Shown here in pieces: positions 26,632-36,217 of a DNA stretch of 64,000 bases. Below the pieces are notes generated by a model that was not told the DNA's origin, did not search any database, and saw only the letters and a program-made list of their open reading frames with translations. The position numbers and the translations under genes were made by a program. Source of the DNA: Actinomycetota bacterium (GTDB taxonomy: Bacteria; Actinomycetota; Thermoleophilia; Solirubrobacterales; Solirubrobacteraceae); assembly GCA_009699865.1 (NCBI GenBank), contig WLNJ01000001.1, positions 1 to 64,000 on the forward strand, given 5' to 3'. Numbering within the stretch: the first letter of the stretch is position 1; the number at the start of each line of letters is the position of its first letter.

Positions 26632-28098
26632 ATGTTGAGAGCCGCCCGGGCCACACCACTCCTACTCGCTGTAGCCAGCATCGCCCTCTGCTGCGTGCCG
26701 GAATCAGGGTTCGCAACCCCGACACCTCCACTCAAGACACCAAAGGTCAGTGCGCTCCGCTGTTGGCCGTCTGTTACCTGTGGGTCAAACCTCCGCGTCC
26801 CAGTCGGCGCCTGGATGCTGATCCAGATCCAATCGTCATCACCCGGTCCCAAGGTCCGGTTCACTGGAGGAGTTCGTGTGTTGGCCCGCCGCATTAGAGC
26901 TAACCGGCTCCTAGTTCAAGTGCCGGCAGGCGCAAAGACCGGGCCAATCCGCGTCAGTGCCACCGGCACACGCTGGTCAGCGCCATTCGGCCGCGTCATA
27001 CCCATCGCCACCCCCACCCAGCCGCCGCCAACGCCAACCGGCTCCGCATTTGACGGCAACGGGATGTGGATCTGGCAGCTCGCCAACACCGAGCGGGGCA
27101 ACCTAGCCCAAATCATCACCCGTGCAAAGGCGCATGATGTAACCACCGTGTTCCTCAAGGCTGGCGATGGAACACACAGCTGGCCTCAGTTCAACACGCC
27201 GCTGATACGGACGTTTCACGCCGCTGGAATTCAAGTCTGCGCGTGGCCTTATGCCTATGGCAAGTCACCTTCAGCGGAGGCAACTGTTGCTATCAACGCG
27301 GTCAAGTTAGGAGCCGACTGTCTGGCTATCGACGCCGAGACGGAATATGAGGGCCGGTACACACAAGCCCTTACCTACATATCCAAGGTCCGGAAGGGGG
27401 TCGGGAAATGGTTTCCAATCTCTCTCGCCGGCTACCCGTGGGCTGACTATCACCAAAGTTTCCCCTACTCCGTGTTCTTCGGACCCGGAGGAGCTCAGTA
27501 CAGCCAACCACAGGTCTATTGGCGCGACATTGGTTCAGGAGTGGACAATGTGATGGCCCACACTTACAGGACCAACCTGCTCTACGGACGCCAGATTTTT
27601 CCACTTGGACAGCTGTGGCAGAAGCCCACCAGTCGCGAGATCCTCCGGTTCCGCGCTCTTGCTGCAGTTTGGGGCTCCCCGGGTGTGTCTTGGTGGGACT
27701 GGCAAGAGGCGTCACTGACACTCTGGCCGTTCGTAGGTTCTCAGATGTCATGGCCCCCCGCTAGGACCACATCACCCACTTGGTACACCCTTAGCCGGGG
27801 CGCAAGAGGGGACTTCACAATCTGGGCCCAGCTGCACCTCAAGCAGGCCGGGCAGGCAGTCCGAGTCGACGGGAGCTACGGATCGACAACCGTCACTGCA
27901 GTCACTCAGTTCCAGGCATCACGAGGGCTCGCCCAGACCGGCGTAATCAACACTGCCACTTGGAAGTCCCTACTGCGAGTCCGACTACCGGTCCCAGCAT
28001 GGGCTAGCGGTATCCGCAGCGCCAGCGCGTCAGTTCGCGCTTCCCTTGCCGCCGCACCAAAGACCCGGAGCGAATTCCGCGTCCGTCGAGCTCACTGA
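26632..28098 (+). CDS. Secreted protein: TIG-like domain, TIM-barrel glycosidase-like domain, peptidoglycan-binding domain
   Basis: A 488-residue exported protein. Residues 1-28 form a signal peptide (MLRAARATPLLLAVASIALC). A beta-sandwich segment resembling IPT/TIG follows (about 38-110), then a Pro-rich linker (TPTQPPPTPTG). A TIM-barrel-like domain (about 130-370) starts GNGMWIWQLANTERG and has AHDVTTVFLKAGDG and LGADCLAIDAETEYEG, whose acidic residues could be catalytic. A C-terminal PG_binding_1 repeat follows (RVDGSYGSTTVTAVTQFQASRGL). This suggests a cell-wall or glycan-acting enzyme. ATG 26632 is chosen for the GACGAGG site nine bases upstream and the signal peptide; ATG 26593 and 26623 are alternatives. 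It overlaps aroE convergently by seven bases. Confidence 0.8.
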   Translation: MLRAARATPLLLAVASIALCCVPESGFATPTPPLKTPKVSALRCWPSVTCGSNLRVPVGAWMLIQIQSSSPGPKVRFTGGVRVLARRIRANRLLVQVPAGAKTGPIRVSATGTRWSAPFGRVIPIATPTQPPPTPTGSAFDGNGMWIWQLANTERGNLAQIITRAKAHDVTTVFLKAGDGTHSWPQFNTPLIRTFHAAGIQVCAWPYAYGKSPSAEATVAINAVKLGADCLAIDAETEYEGRYTQALTYISKVRKGVGKWFPISLAGYPWADYHQSFPYSVFFGPGGAQYSQPQVYWRDIGSGVDNVMAHTYRTNLLYGRQIFPLGQLWQKPTSREILRFRALAAVWGSPGVSWWDWQEASLTLWPFVGSQMSWPPARTTSPTWYTLSRGARGDFTIWAQLHLKQAGQAVRVDGSYGSTTVTAVTQFQASRGLAQTGVINTATWKSLLRVRLPVPAWASGIRSASASVRASLAAAPKTRSEFRVRRAH

Positions 28099-28901
28099 GC
28101 TCTACTAACTGCCTCTCGGAGGACATTAAGAGAAGGCCGTCCACCGGTCCAGATCTCAATCGACAGCGCGCCCTGCCTGACAAGTATTTCCAGACCATCA
28201 ACGACCGGAAGCCCAAGCTCTTCTCCGAGCGAGGCAATCGGCGTCTGATGATCTCCGTAGACAAGATCGACCAGCAGGCGACAATCACCAAGATCCCCCT
28301 TCTCCAAAGCAAGATCCACAATCTCGTCGCCAGGCCTGAGACCCACTGATGTGGCGTTGATTACGACGTCGGGCCTACCAGTTTCAGCTACATGAGCAAC
28401 CCCATCAATGTTGGCAGCTAGAGCGATCGCTCGTTCCGGAGTGCGGTTCCAGACCCCAACGTCGGCTGCTCCAGCCGAAACCGCTGCATAGGCAGCCGCA
28501 CGTGCGCTCCCTCCCGCACCTAGGACCAAGACACTCAGCCCCTCTAGCGATCCGGACTCAAGACCATCAAGAAGCGCAGCCTGTATGGCCGGAGCATCCG
28601 TGTTGGCAGCGTGGATGACTCCCTCACGGAAGGTCAGCGTGTTTGCGGCACCGATCGCGGCTGCGGAGTCAGTCGCTACATCAGCCAGGCTGAGGGCAGC
28701 TTCTTTGTGGGGAATGGTCACGTTGACCCCAACAAACCCCGAGTCGGGAAGCGCTGCGGCTGTCTCCGCGAACACATCTGGGGGAATTGGCAAGAGCTGC
28801 GACTCCCACCCCTCAAGCCCAAGGTCACTGAACGCTGCCGCGTGCAGCGCTGGGGTGCGGCTGTGGGCAACGGGCCAGCCCGCTACCCCGGTCAGTGGCA
28901 T
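28092..28901 (-). CDS. aroE: Shikimate dehydrogenase
   Basis: A 269-residue NADP-type shikimate dehydrogenase. The substrate domain has GWPVAHSRTPALHAAAF, NVTIPHKEAA with the catalytic Lys, and ANTDAPAIQ with the catalytic Asp; the cofactor domain has VLGAGGSARAAAYA and WNRTPERA (Arg suggests NADPH). VDGLEILVRQGALSIEIWTG is the usual C-terminal block. The ATG overlaps the mltG stop by ten bases. It is separated from the other aro genes by about 2 kb and belongs to the downstream end of the alaS-ruvX-mltG operon. Confidence 0.95.
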   Translation of the reverse strand: MPLTGVAGWPVAHSRTPALHAAAFSDLGLEGWESQLLPIPPDVFAETAAALPDSGFVGVNVTIPHKEAALSLADVATDSAAAIGAANTLTFREGVIHAANTDAPAIQAALLDGLESGSLEGLSVLVLGAGGSARAAAYAAVSAGAADVGVWNRTPERAIALAANIDGVAHVAETGRPDVVINATSVGLRPGDEIVDLALEKGDLGDCRLLVDLVYGDHQTPIASLGEELGLPVVDGLEILVRQGALSIEIWTGGRPSLNVLREAVSRAQ

Positions 28902-29941
28902 TTGGTCGGCGCCTGACCGCCGTTTGCTTGGCGCGCCCGGTTGTACGCGGCAACAGCCTGGTTGAACGCCGTCTCCGTCACGGCAAAGGTGTGCTCACCG
29001 CAGGTCCATGGCTTAACCACGTAATAGACGAATGGTGTCTTTGCGGGCCGCGCCGCGGCCTGGATCGAAGCGATCCCTGGGTTGCCAATCGGGCCGGGAG
29101 GAAGGCCCTGCCTATTGCGCGTGTTCCAAGGGGAGTGGCTGGCAAGTTCGGACTGCCGCAGGGGCCTGAGCCAGTTCCCGTACTGATAGCGGGTCGTCGC
29201 ATCAATCCCGAGCGGGATGTGCTGGTGAAGCCTGTTCCAGATCACCGCCGCCACAAGTGGTCGTTCCTTTGAGACAGCCGTCTCCCGCTCCACCATCGCG
29301 GCGATCGTCAGCACATCAAACGCCGTGAGGTTCTTCGACTTCGCATACGACATATCCACTGTCTTGAACTCCCTCAGGAACGCATTGATTTGCGCGGTGA
29401 CGAGCTCGGGGCTGCGCGGAGGAAGCCTCAGGTCATAGGTCGAGGGAAAGAGAAACCCCTCAAGGCTGGCACCGGCGGGCGCTCCGTAAGCCCCTGGCTT
29501 AAGCAACGGGGAGGCCCGGGAGGCATCAAGATAGGAGCCCACAAGACCATTCTTGGCCGCTAACCGGTTGATCTCAACCCGGGAGAGCCCTTCGGGGATG
29601 GTGAGCGACCGTCCCTTTGAGATCTCTGCTCCCGTTAGAACCGCAAGCGCGTCTCCATAGGACATCCCCAAGTGGAGGACAAAGCTTCCGGCGTGGATTT
29701 TGCCTGCATCACCAGCTAGCCGAACCCTAAGGGCGAACAGAGAGCCATCATCAACCACCCCAGCCTGCTCAAGCCTTTGACCAATCGCCGAAACACTCTC
29801 GCCCTTGGGCACCGTGACGGTGACCGATGTTTCCGAGGGGGATCCGTGGAACGGTTGAAAGAACATAATCCACCCCGCCAGAAGAACAACCAGTCCCAGC
29901 AGGGCAGTACCAGCGACGAGCCTTCTCCCCCGGATGGTCAC
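28892..29941 (-). CDS. mltG: Endolytic murein transglycosylase MltG (YceG-like)
   Basis: A 349-residue inner-membrane lytic transglycosylase that cuts nascent peptidoglycan and may end glycan strands. A single N-terminal TM helix (about 8-27) is followed by a LysM-like segment (VPKGESVSAIGQRLEQAGV) and the catalytic domain with LEGFLFPSTYDL, IAAMVERETAV (catalytic Glu in MVERE), IDATTRYQYG and GLPPGPIGNPG. GTG 29941 is chosen: GGAGGAACA precedes it, and it overlaps the ruvX stop by four bases. Confidence 0.95.
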   Translation of the reverse strand: MTIRGRRLVAGTALLGLVVLLAGWIMFFQPFHGSPSETSVTVTVPKGESVSAIGQRLEQAGVVDDGSLFALRVRLAGDAGKIHAGSFVLHLGMSYGDALAVLTGAEISKGRSLTIPEGLSRVEINRLAAKNGLVGSYLDASRASPLLKPGAYGAPAGASLEGFLFPSTYDLRLPPRSPELVTAQINAFLREFKTVDMSYAKSKNLTAFDVLTIAAMVERETAVSKERPLVAAVIWNRLHQHIPLGIDATTRYQYGNWLRPLRQSELASHSPWNTRNRQGLPPGPIGNPGIASIQAAARPAKTPFVYYVVKPWTCGEHTFAVTETAFNQAVAAYNRARQANGGQAPTKCH

Positions 29942-30333
29942 TGTTCCTCCGACACGGCAAGCCATCTCTCTAGCAACACGGCCGCAGCCCGGGAGTCCTC
30001 GCTTGAGTTGCCTCCAATTTCCTGCGCGGCCTTGGTGGTCAGCCGCTCATCAAAGACCTCAACTTCAACTGGCGACAGCAGCTTCCTTAGTTGAGCGGCA
30101 AAGTGCTGGACTCGATTGGTCTGCTCCGTCGTTCCACCATCCATACCGAGGGGTAGGCCAACGATGACCAGCGCCGCCTCGCGTTCCTGAACAACATCCT
30201 TGATTGCTTCCATCCCTGCTGGCGTATCCGGCTTGGCGATTGCCTCAAGCGGAGTTACGATCGTCCCGGACGGGTCGCTGCTCGCAACACCACACCGAGC
30301 CGATCCGTGATCGAGAGCGACCACACGGCTCAT
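29938..30333 (-). CDS. ruvX: Putative pre-16S rRNA nuclease / RuvX (YqgF)
   Basis: A 131-residue RNase H-fold YqgF protein, implicated in 16S rRNA 5' maturation. ALDHGSARCGVASSDPSGTI carries the first Asp, LVIVGLPLGMDG the middle strand, and VFDERLTTKAA the second acidic patch. It overlaps alaS upstream and mltG downstream by four bases each. The alaS-ruvX-mltG-aroE order is the familiar actinobacterial one. Confidence 0.95.
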   Translation of the reverse strand: MSRVVALDHGSARCGVASSDPSGTIVTPLEAIAKPDTPAGMEAIKDVVQEREAALVIVGLPLGMDGGTTEQTNRVQHFAAQLRKLLSPVEVEVFDERLTTKAAQEIGGNSSEDSRAAAVLLERWLAVSEEQ

Positions 30334-32954
30334 CCCGTAGCTGCCTCTACGACAGCGCGCGCAGCAAGCAATGCTTCAGGAGTTAGCTCTGGGTCTTTGC
30401 CTCCGGCACGAGCCATTGAGTCCTTGCCGCCGCCGCCGCCGCCAACAACGCTCGCGGACCTGGCGACAATCTCCCCGGCCTTGACACCCCGCGCAATAGC
30501 GCCTGGACCTACGGCTGCGATCAAGTCAACCTTGTCCGAAGCCCTCGAAGCGATGACAACGACGGAGTCCTCGCCCAACAGGCCGAGCACTCGGTCAGCC
30601 AGATCAGGCAGCGCCTTGCCTCCAACATCGGCAACCTCAACAAAGACACAGGACAGCCCGTTGAGATCCGTTGCCTGGGCCGAGACCCCAGCCGGATCTA
30701 CAGCAGCGCTAGATTCGGCAACCTTCTCAAGCTCACGGAGTCGCTCCAACCGTTTCCTCACTGACTCAGCGGCTGCGTCCGGGGTGGTCTTGAGCTGGTT
30801 GGCGATATCCGACAAATTCAGATCATGCTCACGCAGAAGCCCGATCGCAACTGGTCCTGTAACCGCCTCGACTCTGCGAACATTCGCCGCGCTTGAGCCC
30901 TCTGAGGTGATCTTGAAGCAGCCAATCTCCGCTGTAGACCGGACGTGTGTTCCACCGCAGAGCTCGCGTGAAAAGTTGCCGTCCCCGATCTCGACAAGGC
31001 GTACGACAGCACCGTACTTCTCCCCAAACAGAGCCATGGCGCCCTTTTCCTTGGCGGCATCAAGAGTGGTCTGAGACCAGGTCACATCTTGATTGGAGAG
31101 GATCTGTGCGTTGACCCGATCCTCAATCGCCCCGATGTCAGCCTGCGTGAGCCCCTCTCCGTGAGTGAAGTCAAAGCGCAACTTGTCCGGACCAACATAT
31201 GAGCCTGCCTGCCTCACATGGCTGCCAAGCCGCTCCCTCAAGGCAGCGTGGAGCAGGTGGGTGGCAGTGTGGTTGGCCTGGGTCGCAAACCGACTCCCAC
31301 TCTCGACGCGTGCAGTAACCGTACTCCCGACCTCCGGAGCCAACGTCAGTCCAGTGAGGAGAATTACTTGGTCATCCCCTAGCCGCACAACGGAGGTGAC
31401 CTCTCCAACCTCGCCGCCAGCAGTAACAACCTGCCCAACATCGCCAACCTGACCGCCGCCCGCTGCGTAGAAAGGGGACTCATTCAGCTTGAGCAAGAAT
31501 GCATCGTCGTCAACGGCCTCGGTCGCGGTCACGGTAGCCGCGATCTCAATATCGCTATAGCCGACAAACTCAGAGGGAGCGCCCGTCTTGGCTAGTTGCG
31601 CAGCGGCCAGATCTAGCGCAGATACCTCGCCGTTAGGGCTCGCCGTCGCAGAACCTCCACGCGCCCGCTCCCTTTGCTCGTCCATCAGCAGCTCAAAGCC
31701 AGCCTCATCCACGCCAAGCCCATGTTCGGCGACAAGCTCGAGCGTTAAATCGATCGGAAATCCGTGAGTGTCGTGCAACAGAAACGCATCAGCGGCAGAG
31801 ATTCCCTCTTGCCCAGAAGTGCGGGCTGCCGAGATCAGCTCGTCGAGGGACTCTGAACCGGCGACGAGGGTGCGGCCAAAGCCCTCTTCCTCAGCGGCAA
31901 CCCATGTTCTGATCACATCACGTTGCTCACTCAACTCTGAATAGTTCTCAGCCATGACCTTCTCCACAGCCTCCGCGTATGCCAGAAGAAAACCAGGCTC
32001 CATTCCGAGCTTGCGGCCGTGAAGAATTGCTCTGCGCATCAGCCGACGGAGAATGTATCCCCGCTCCTCGTTCGACGGTACGACGCCGTCGGCAATGAGA
32101 AAGCACATTGCCCGGGAATGATCAGCGAGGATGCGCAGCGAACGTTCACTCACCTCCGCTGTAGCCAGCTCCCGCCCGAGGGCCATCAGTGGGATGAACT
32201 GATCTGTGTCAAACACCGATCCGACACCTTGGAGAATCGCGGCCATCCGGTTCAGACCCATGCCGGTATCGATGTTCTTGGAGGGCAGAGGCGTCAGTTC
32301 ACCCTTCGCCGACTGCTCATACTCCATGAACACAAGGTTCCAAAACTCAAGGTGACGTTCGCCATCGTCACCTGGACGCTCGCTATCGGGGCCGAACTCC
32401 GGCCCCCGGTCAAAATAGAGCTCTGAACATGGCCCACACGGCCCCGTTGGTCCTGCCTGCCAGAAGTTGTCTTTGCGCCCGAGTTGGGTGATTCTCTCGG
32501 GGTCGACCCCGACGGCTACCCATGCGTCGATGGCCTCTTGGTCTGGACCCAAGCCCAGCTCTGGGTCACCCGCAAAGACTGTGATCCAGATCTGCTCGGG
32601 AGCGAACCCAAACCCCTCCGTTGCCACCTTCCAAGCATGCGCGATGGCACCCTCTTTGAAGTACTCCCCGATCGAGAAATTCCCGAGCATTTCGAAGAAG
32701 GTGAGGTGCCTAGCAGTGGACCCAACATTCTCGATATCAGTGGTCCTGAAGCACTTCTGGCACGACGTGAGAATCGAATTTGGGGGTGTCTGTTGCCCAA
32801 GGAAGTACGGCTTGAGGGGATGCATACCCGCTGTTGTGAGAAGCACGCTCGCGTCGTGTGTCGCGGGCACAAGTGGTGCGGAATCAACGCGAAGGTGGCC
32901 CTCCCGCTCAAAGTGGTCAATGAATGTGCTGCGGATCTCGTCAGTAGTAGTCAC
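30330..32954 (-). CDS. alaS: Alanine-tRNA ligase
   Basis: An 874-residue alanyl-tRNA synthetase with class II core (RSTFIDHFEREGHLRVDSAPLVP at the N-terminus, FFEMLGNFSIGEYFKEGAI), tRNA-recognition region, editing domain with NHTATHLLHAAL and the second zinc motif CGGTHV, and the C-terminal oligomerisation (DHHA1-type) domain ending GGGGGKDSMARAGGKDP. GTG 32954 starts it, 12 bases after the mnmA stop. Full length and complete. Confidence 0.97.
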   Translation of the reverse strand: MTTTDEIRSTFIDHFEREGHLRVDSAPLVPATHDASVLLTTAGMHPLKPYFLGQQTPPNSILTSCQKCFRTTDIENVGSTARHLTFFEMLGNFSIGEYFKEGAIAHAWKVATEGFGFAPEQIWITVFAGDPELGLGPDQEAIDAWVAVGVDPERITQLGRKDNFWQAGPTGPCGPCSELYFDRGPEFGPDSERPGDDGERHLEFWNLVFMEYEQSAKGELTPLPSKNIDTGMGLNRMAAILQGVGSVFDTDQFIPLMALGRELATAEVSERSLRILADHSRAMCFLIADGVVPSNEERGYILRRLMRRAILHGRKLGMEPGFLLAYAEAVEKVMAENYSELSEQRDVIRTWVAAEEEGFGRTLVAGSESLDELISAARTSGQEGISAADAFLLHDTHGFPIDLTLELVAEHGLGVDEAGFELLMDEQRERARGGSATASPNGEVSALDLAAAQLAKTGAPSEFVGYSDIEIAATVTATEAVDDDAFLLKLNESPFYAAGGGQVGDVGQVVTAGGEVGEVTSVVRLGDDQVILLTGLTLAPEVGSTVTARVESGSRFATQANHTATHLLHAALRERLGSHVRQAGSYVGPDKLRFDFTHGEGLTQADIGAIEDRVNAQILSNQDVTWSQTTLDAAKEKGAMALFGEKYGAVVRLVEIGDGNFSRELCGGTHVRSTAEIGCFKITSEGSSAANVRRVEAVTGPVAIGLLREHDLNLSDIANQLKTTPDAAAESVRKRLERLRELEKVAESSAAVDPAGVSAQATDLNGLSCVFVEVADVGGKALPDLADRVLGLLGEDSVVVIASRASDKVDLIAAVGPGAIARGVKAGEIVARSASVVGGGGGGKDSMARAGGKDPELTPEALLAARAVVEAATG

Positions 32955-32966
32955 GGGGCCTTCAGT

Positions 32967-34412
32967 CTAAGCCCCGGCACCCGAGATCGTTGCGCAGCCG
33001 ACAATTAGGTCCCCCTCAAGCAGACAGGCCATTTGCCCGGGAGCAACCGCCACGGCTGGCTGCGCGAACGTAAGTACTGCTGCGCCGTCATCGCCCAGCT
33101 CGAGCGACGCGTCCCCCGTTGCTCCGTGATGTCGCAATCTCGCGGATGTCACCCGGGTGGCATCAGCCCTCAAGTCAAGGTCGACAAGCTCAACACGCAG
33201 CGTGGAAATAGCGGCCCTCGGAGCAACGGTGACAGTGTTGCTCTTTGAGTCAGTTCGGAGGACATAGAGCGGCTCGCCTCCGCCTATCCCCAAACCCTTG
33301 CGCTGACCAACGGTGTGGTTGTGGATACCTCGATGCGTGCCCACTCGCCGACCCTCCTGGTCTACAACAGGGCCCTCATTGGTTTTGACCCCACCGTGAC
33401 GGGCGAGGAATGCCTCTCGGCCTACTCCCGCTAGGAAGCAGAGGTCTTGACTGTCGGCGGTCTCCGCTGCTTCCAGCCCAGCCTTTCGTGCGATGTCCCG
33501 CACCTCGGGTTTATGCATGCCGCCAAGGGGAAACTCCATGCGCGCTAGCACCTCACGGGGAACCCGGGCTAGGGCATACGCCTGATCCTTTGCCGGGTCT
33601 ACTCCCTCACGCAATAGCGGCTCAAGCCCGTCAGCTGCATCATCCGAGAATCGGGCGTAGTGCCCAGTCACAAGGGCTTCGGCGCCAATGCTGTCAGCCA
33701 GGTCCACCATTGGCTCAATTCGAACATTGCCATTGCACTGAACGCAAGGGTTAGGCGTCGCGCCGTTTCGATAGCCGTCGATCCACGGGTCAACAACGCC
33801 AGCACGGAACTCTTCCCGCAGATCGAGAGTCAGATGGGGCAGTCCGAGAGTGTGGGCCATATCGCGCGCGCGCCTCACGGCGATGTGAGAACAGCAGGAG
33901 GCCTCGGCATCGGACTCCTCATCCCGCCAGAGCTCGAGCGTTACCGCCGCAACATCCCGCGTCCCGTCCTCTGACGCCAACCAAGCGGCGACCGCACTGT
34001 CCACCCCGCCGCTCATCGCAACGAGCCTGCGGTCAGAACGCGCCAGCGGCTCTGCGTCTCGAGCAGCAGCGCCAAGAGCACGGTGGAAGGCATCCACCGC
34101 CAATTCACTGGCATGCACCTTCGATGCCGACAGTCCCCCAAGCTCCTCAGCTACCTCAACGAGTCCCACCTTGGCTGCCTCCAGTAGTGGCAGACCAGAA
34201 ACTCGGGCCACGATGGCTGAGCCGCAAGCGGTCAGAGCACCACAGCCTTCAGCATCAAAGCCGGCCGCGACAGTTCCGGACGAGACCTCAACACGGAACT
34301 GGATTAGATCGCCACACGCGACACCGCCTGCGGAGCCCTGATGAGTGACTTCAGGGATTGCGCCCAAACCCTCTGGGCTCAGAAGGTGGTGCTCAAAGGC
34401 AAGACCATCCAC
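32967..34412 (-). CDS. mnmA: IscU/NifU-like domain fused to tRNA-2-thiouridylase MnmA
   Basis: A 481-residue fusion. Residues 1-118 resemble the IscU scaffold: VACGDLIQFRVEV (C33, D35), AEGCGALTACGSAI (C57, C63) and KVHASELAVDAF (98-109). In IscU the last motif has Cys after the His; here it is Ala101, although H100 is kept. Residues 125-481 are MnmA, which puts sulfur on U34 of Lys, Glu and Gln tRNAs: P-loop MSGGVDSAVAA (133-143), catalytic C223 in NPCVQCNG and C325 in DSQDLCF. GTG 34412 starts the IscU-like part in frame, leaving no sign of frameshift. The gene lies between aspS and alaS. The MnmA call is secure; the scaffold part's activity is not. Confidence 0.93.
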   Translation of the reverse strand: MDGLAFEHHLLSPEGLGAIPEVTHQGSAGGVACGDLIQFRVEVSSGTVAAGFDAEGCGALTACGSAIVARVSGLPLLEAAKVGLVEVAEELGGLSASKVHASELAVDAFHRALGAAARDAEPLARSDRRLVAMSGGVDSAVAAWLASEDGTRDVAAVTLELWRDEESDAEASCCSHIAVRRARDMAHTLGLPHLTLDLREEFRAGVVDPWIDGYRNGATPNPCVQCNGNVRIEPMVDLADSIGAEALVTGHYARFSDDAADGLEPLLREGVDPAKDQAYALARVPREVLARMEFPLGGMHKPEVRDIARKAGLEAAETADSQDLCFLAGVGREAFLARHGGVKTNEGPVVDQEGRRVGTHRGIHNHTVGQRKGLGIGGGEPLYVLRTDSKSNTVTVAPRAAISTLRVELVDLDLRADATRVTSARLRHHGATGDASLELGDDGAAVLTFAQPAVAVAPGQMACLLEGDLIVGCATISGAGA

Positions 34413-34417
34413 GCTGC

Positions 34418-36217
34418 TCAGTCCTCAGGTGTTCGCTGGACCCGATCAACCGGCAGACGCTGAAGACCAATCTCCTTGAGCTGCGCGGGATCAACCTCGC
34501 CTGGGGCTCCAGTAAGTGGATCTTGGGACGAAGCACTCTTAGGGAAAGCAATGACATCACGGATGGAATCATGGCCAGCGCAGAGAGCGACAAGTCGGTC
34601 GACTCCAAGCGCGATGCCGCCATGTGGTGGAGCACCTTGGCGCAAGGCCCTCAGCAGGAAGCCGAAGCGCTCCTCTGACTCAGCCGCAGTCATTCCAATG
34701 ATCTCTAGAACCTTGGCCTGTGTCTCCGGGTCGTGGATTCGGATCGATCCGCCGCCAATCTCAACGCCATCCAAAATGATGTCGTAGGCGCGTGACTTCA
34801 AGCTAGCTGGATCCCCAAGGTCCCCAGATGGCGCAGTAAACGGATGATGAAGCGCGGTCCAACCACCAGAGTTGGAGTCAGGCTCAAACATTGGGAAGTC
34901 AGTGACCCACAGCGCGTGATGGAGTCCATCCGGAACCAATCCCCGACGCTGGCCTAGGTCGATGCGAACCGCGCTCAGCGCAGCCCCCGCAGTGGCCTGG
35001 GAATCAGCCACGAGCAACATCAGGTCGCCCTCTGACGCGCTTAGAGCAGCAATTACACCCGCGCGCTCATCATCACTAAGGAACTTACCCACCGGGGAGC
35101 GCCAACCCCCATCTGCCTCGACGAATGCCCAAACGAGTCCTCCAGCACCGTGCCGCTTCGCAAGGTCGGTCAGGGCGTCTAGCTCGGACCGGGGCACTTC
35201 AACATTCCCGGCGTTCAGACCCCAGACAACCCCGCCAGAGTCCAACGCGCCCCTGAAGACCTTGAACTCGGTGGCCCCGAGCGCCTGGCCTACATCAGCA
35301 AGCTCCAGCCCAAAGCGGGTATCCGGACGGTCGTTACCGAACCTGGACATCGACTCGGCGTGTGTCATTCTCGCCCACGGGGCCGGGTTAACCTGAAGCC
35401 CAGCAACCTCAAAGACATGAGTAAGGACGCGTTCGGTGATTTCAAGAACGTCGTCCTCCTCAACGAATGACATCTCGAGGTCCATCTGCGTGAACTCGGG
35501 TTGCCTGTCAGCCCGAAGATCCTCATCACGGAAGCAGCGAGCGATTTGGTAATACCGTTCGATACCGCCGACCATCAAAAGTTGTTTGAAGAGCTGCGGT
35601 GACTGTGGAAGAGCGAAGAACTCTCCCGGGGAGGTCCTAGCCGGGACAAGAAAGTCGCGGGCACCCTCAGGTGTCGAGCGGGTCAGCACTGGTGTTTCGA
35701 CATCAGTGAACCCGGCCGTGTCAAGCACATGACGGATAGCCCTTGTCACCTCATGACGCAGACGCAGTGCGCGGGAGAGAGCTGGCCGCCGGATGTCCAC
35801 GGCACGGTTCTTCAACCGGATTAGCTCGTCTACATGCCCATCCTCATCAACTGGGAATGGTGGCGTCTCCGCCGACGAGATCAACACAAGTTTTGTTACC
35901 GAAAGCTCAACAGCACCGGTAGGAGCGTCAGTATTAACTTGCCCCTCCCCTCGCCTGACAAGCACTCCAGTGGCGGTAACAACATCTTCCGAGCGCAGGG
36001 CGTGAGCGACGCCGTGCGCCTCCGCGGCCTCCTCTGGATGAAAGACAAGTTGGACCAGCCCGCTTCTATCGCGAAGATCAACAAAGACAAGCCCTCCGTG
36101 GTCACGGCGCCGATGAACCCAGCCAGAGACTGTGACTGGGACAGGGGAATCCACGTCGGATTCCCGCAGGTCGCCAGCCCAGCGGGTGCGATAAGAGTTG
36201 GGCGTAAGCTCAGTCAC
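34418..36217 (-). CDS. aspS: Aspartate-tRNA ligase (AspS)
   Basis: A 599-residue bacterial-type aspartyl-tRNA synthetase. The N-terminal OB-fold anticodon domain includes VSGWVHRRRDHGGLVFVDLRD; class II motif 2 is CFRDEDLRADRQPEFTQ, and motif 3 is GIALGVDRLVALCAGHDSIRDVIAFPK. The GAD insertion between motifs is present. Whether it is discriminating or also charges tRNA-Asn is not readable here; no gatCAB genes are in view. The ATG overlaps the hisS stop by four bases. Confidence 0.97.
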   Translation of the reverse strand: MTELTPNSYRTRWAGDLRESDVDSPVPVTVSGWVHRRRDHGGLVFVDLRDRSGLVQLVFHPEEAAEAHGVAHALRSEDVVTATGVLVRRGEGQVNTDAPTGAVELSVTKLVLISSAETPPFPVDEDGHVDELIRLKNRAVDIRRPALSRALRLRHEVTRAIRHVLDTAGFTDVETPVLTRSTPEGARDFLVPARTSPGEFFALPQSPQLFKQLLMVGGIERYYQIARCFRDEDLRADRQPEFTQMDLEMSFVEEDDVLEITERVLTHVFEVAGLQVNPAPWARMTHAESMSRFGNDRPDTRFGLELADVGQALGATEFKVFRGALDSGGVVWGLNAGNVEVPRSELDALTDLAKRHGAGGLVWAFVEADGGWRSPVGKFLSDDERAGVIAALSASEGDLMLLVADSQATAGAALSAVRIDLGQRRGLVPDGLHHALWVTDFPMFEPDSNSGGWTALHHPFTAPSGDLGDPASLKSRAYDIILDGVEIGGGSIRIHDPETQAKVLEIIGMTAAESEERFGFLLRALRQGAPPHGGIALGVDRLVALCAGHDSIRDVIAFPKSASSQDPLTGAPGEVDPAQLKEIGLQRLPVDRVQRTPED

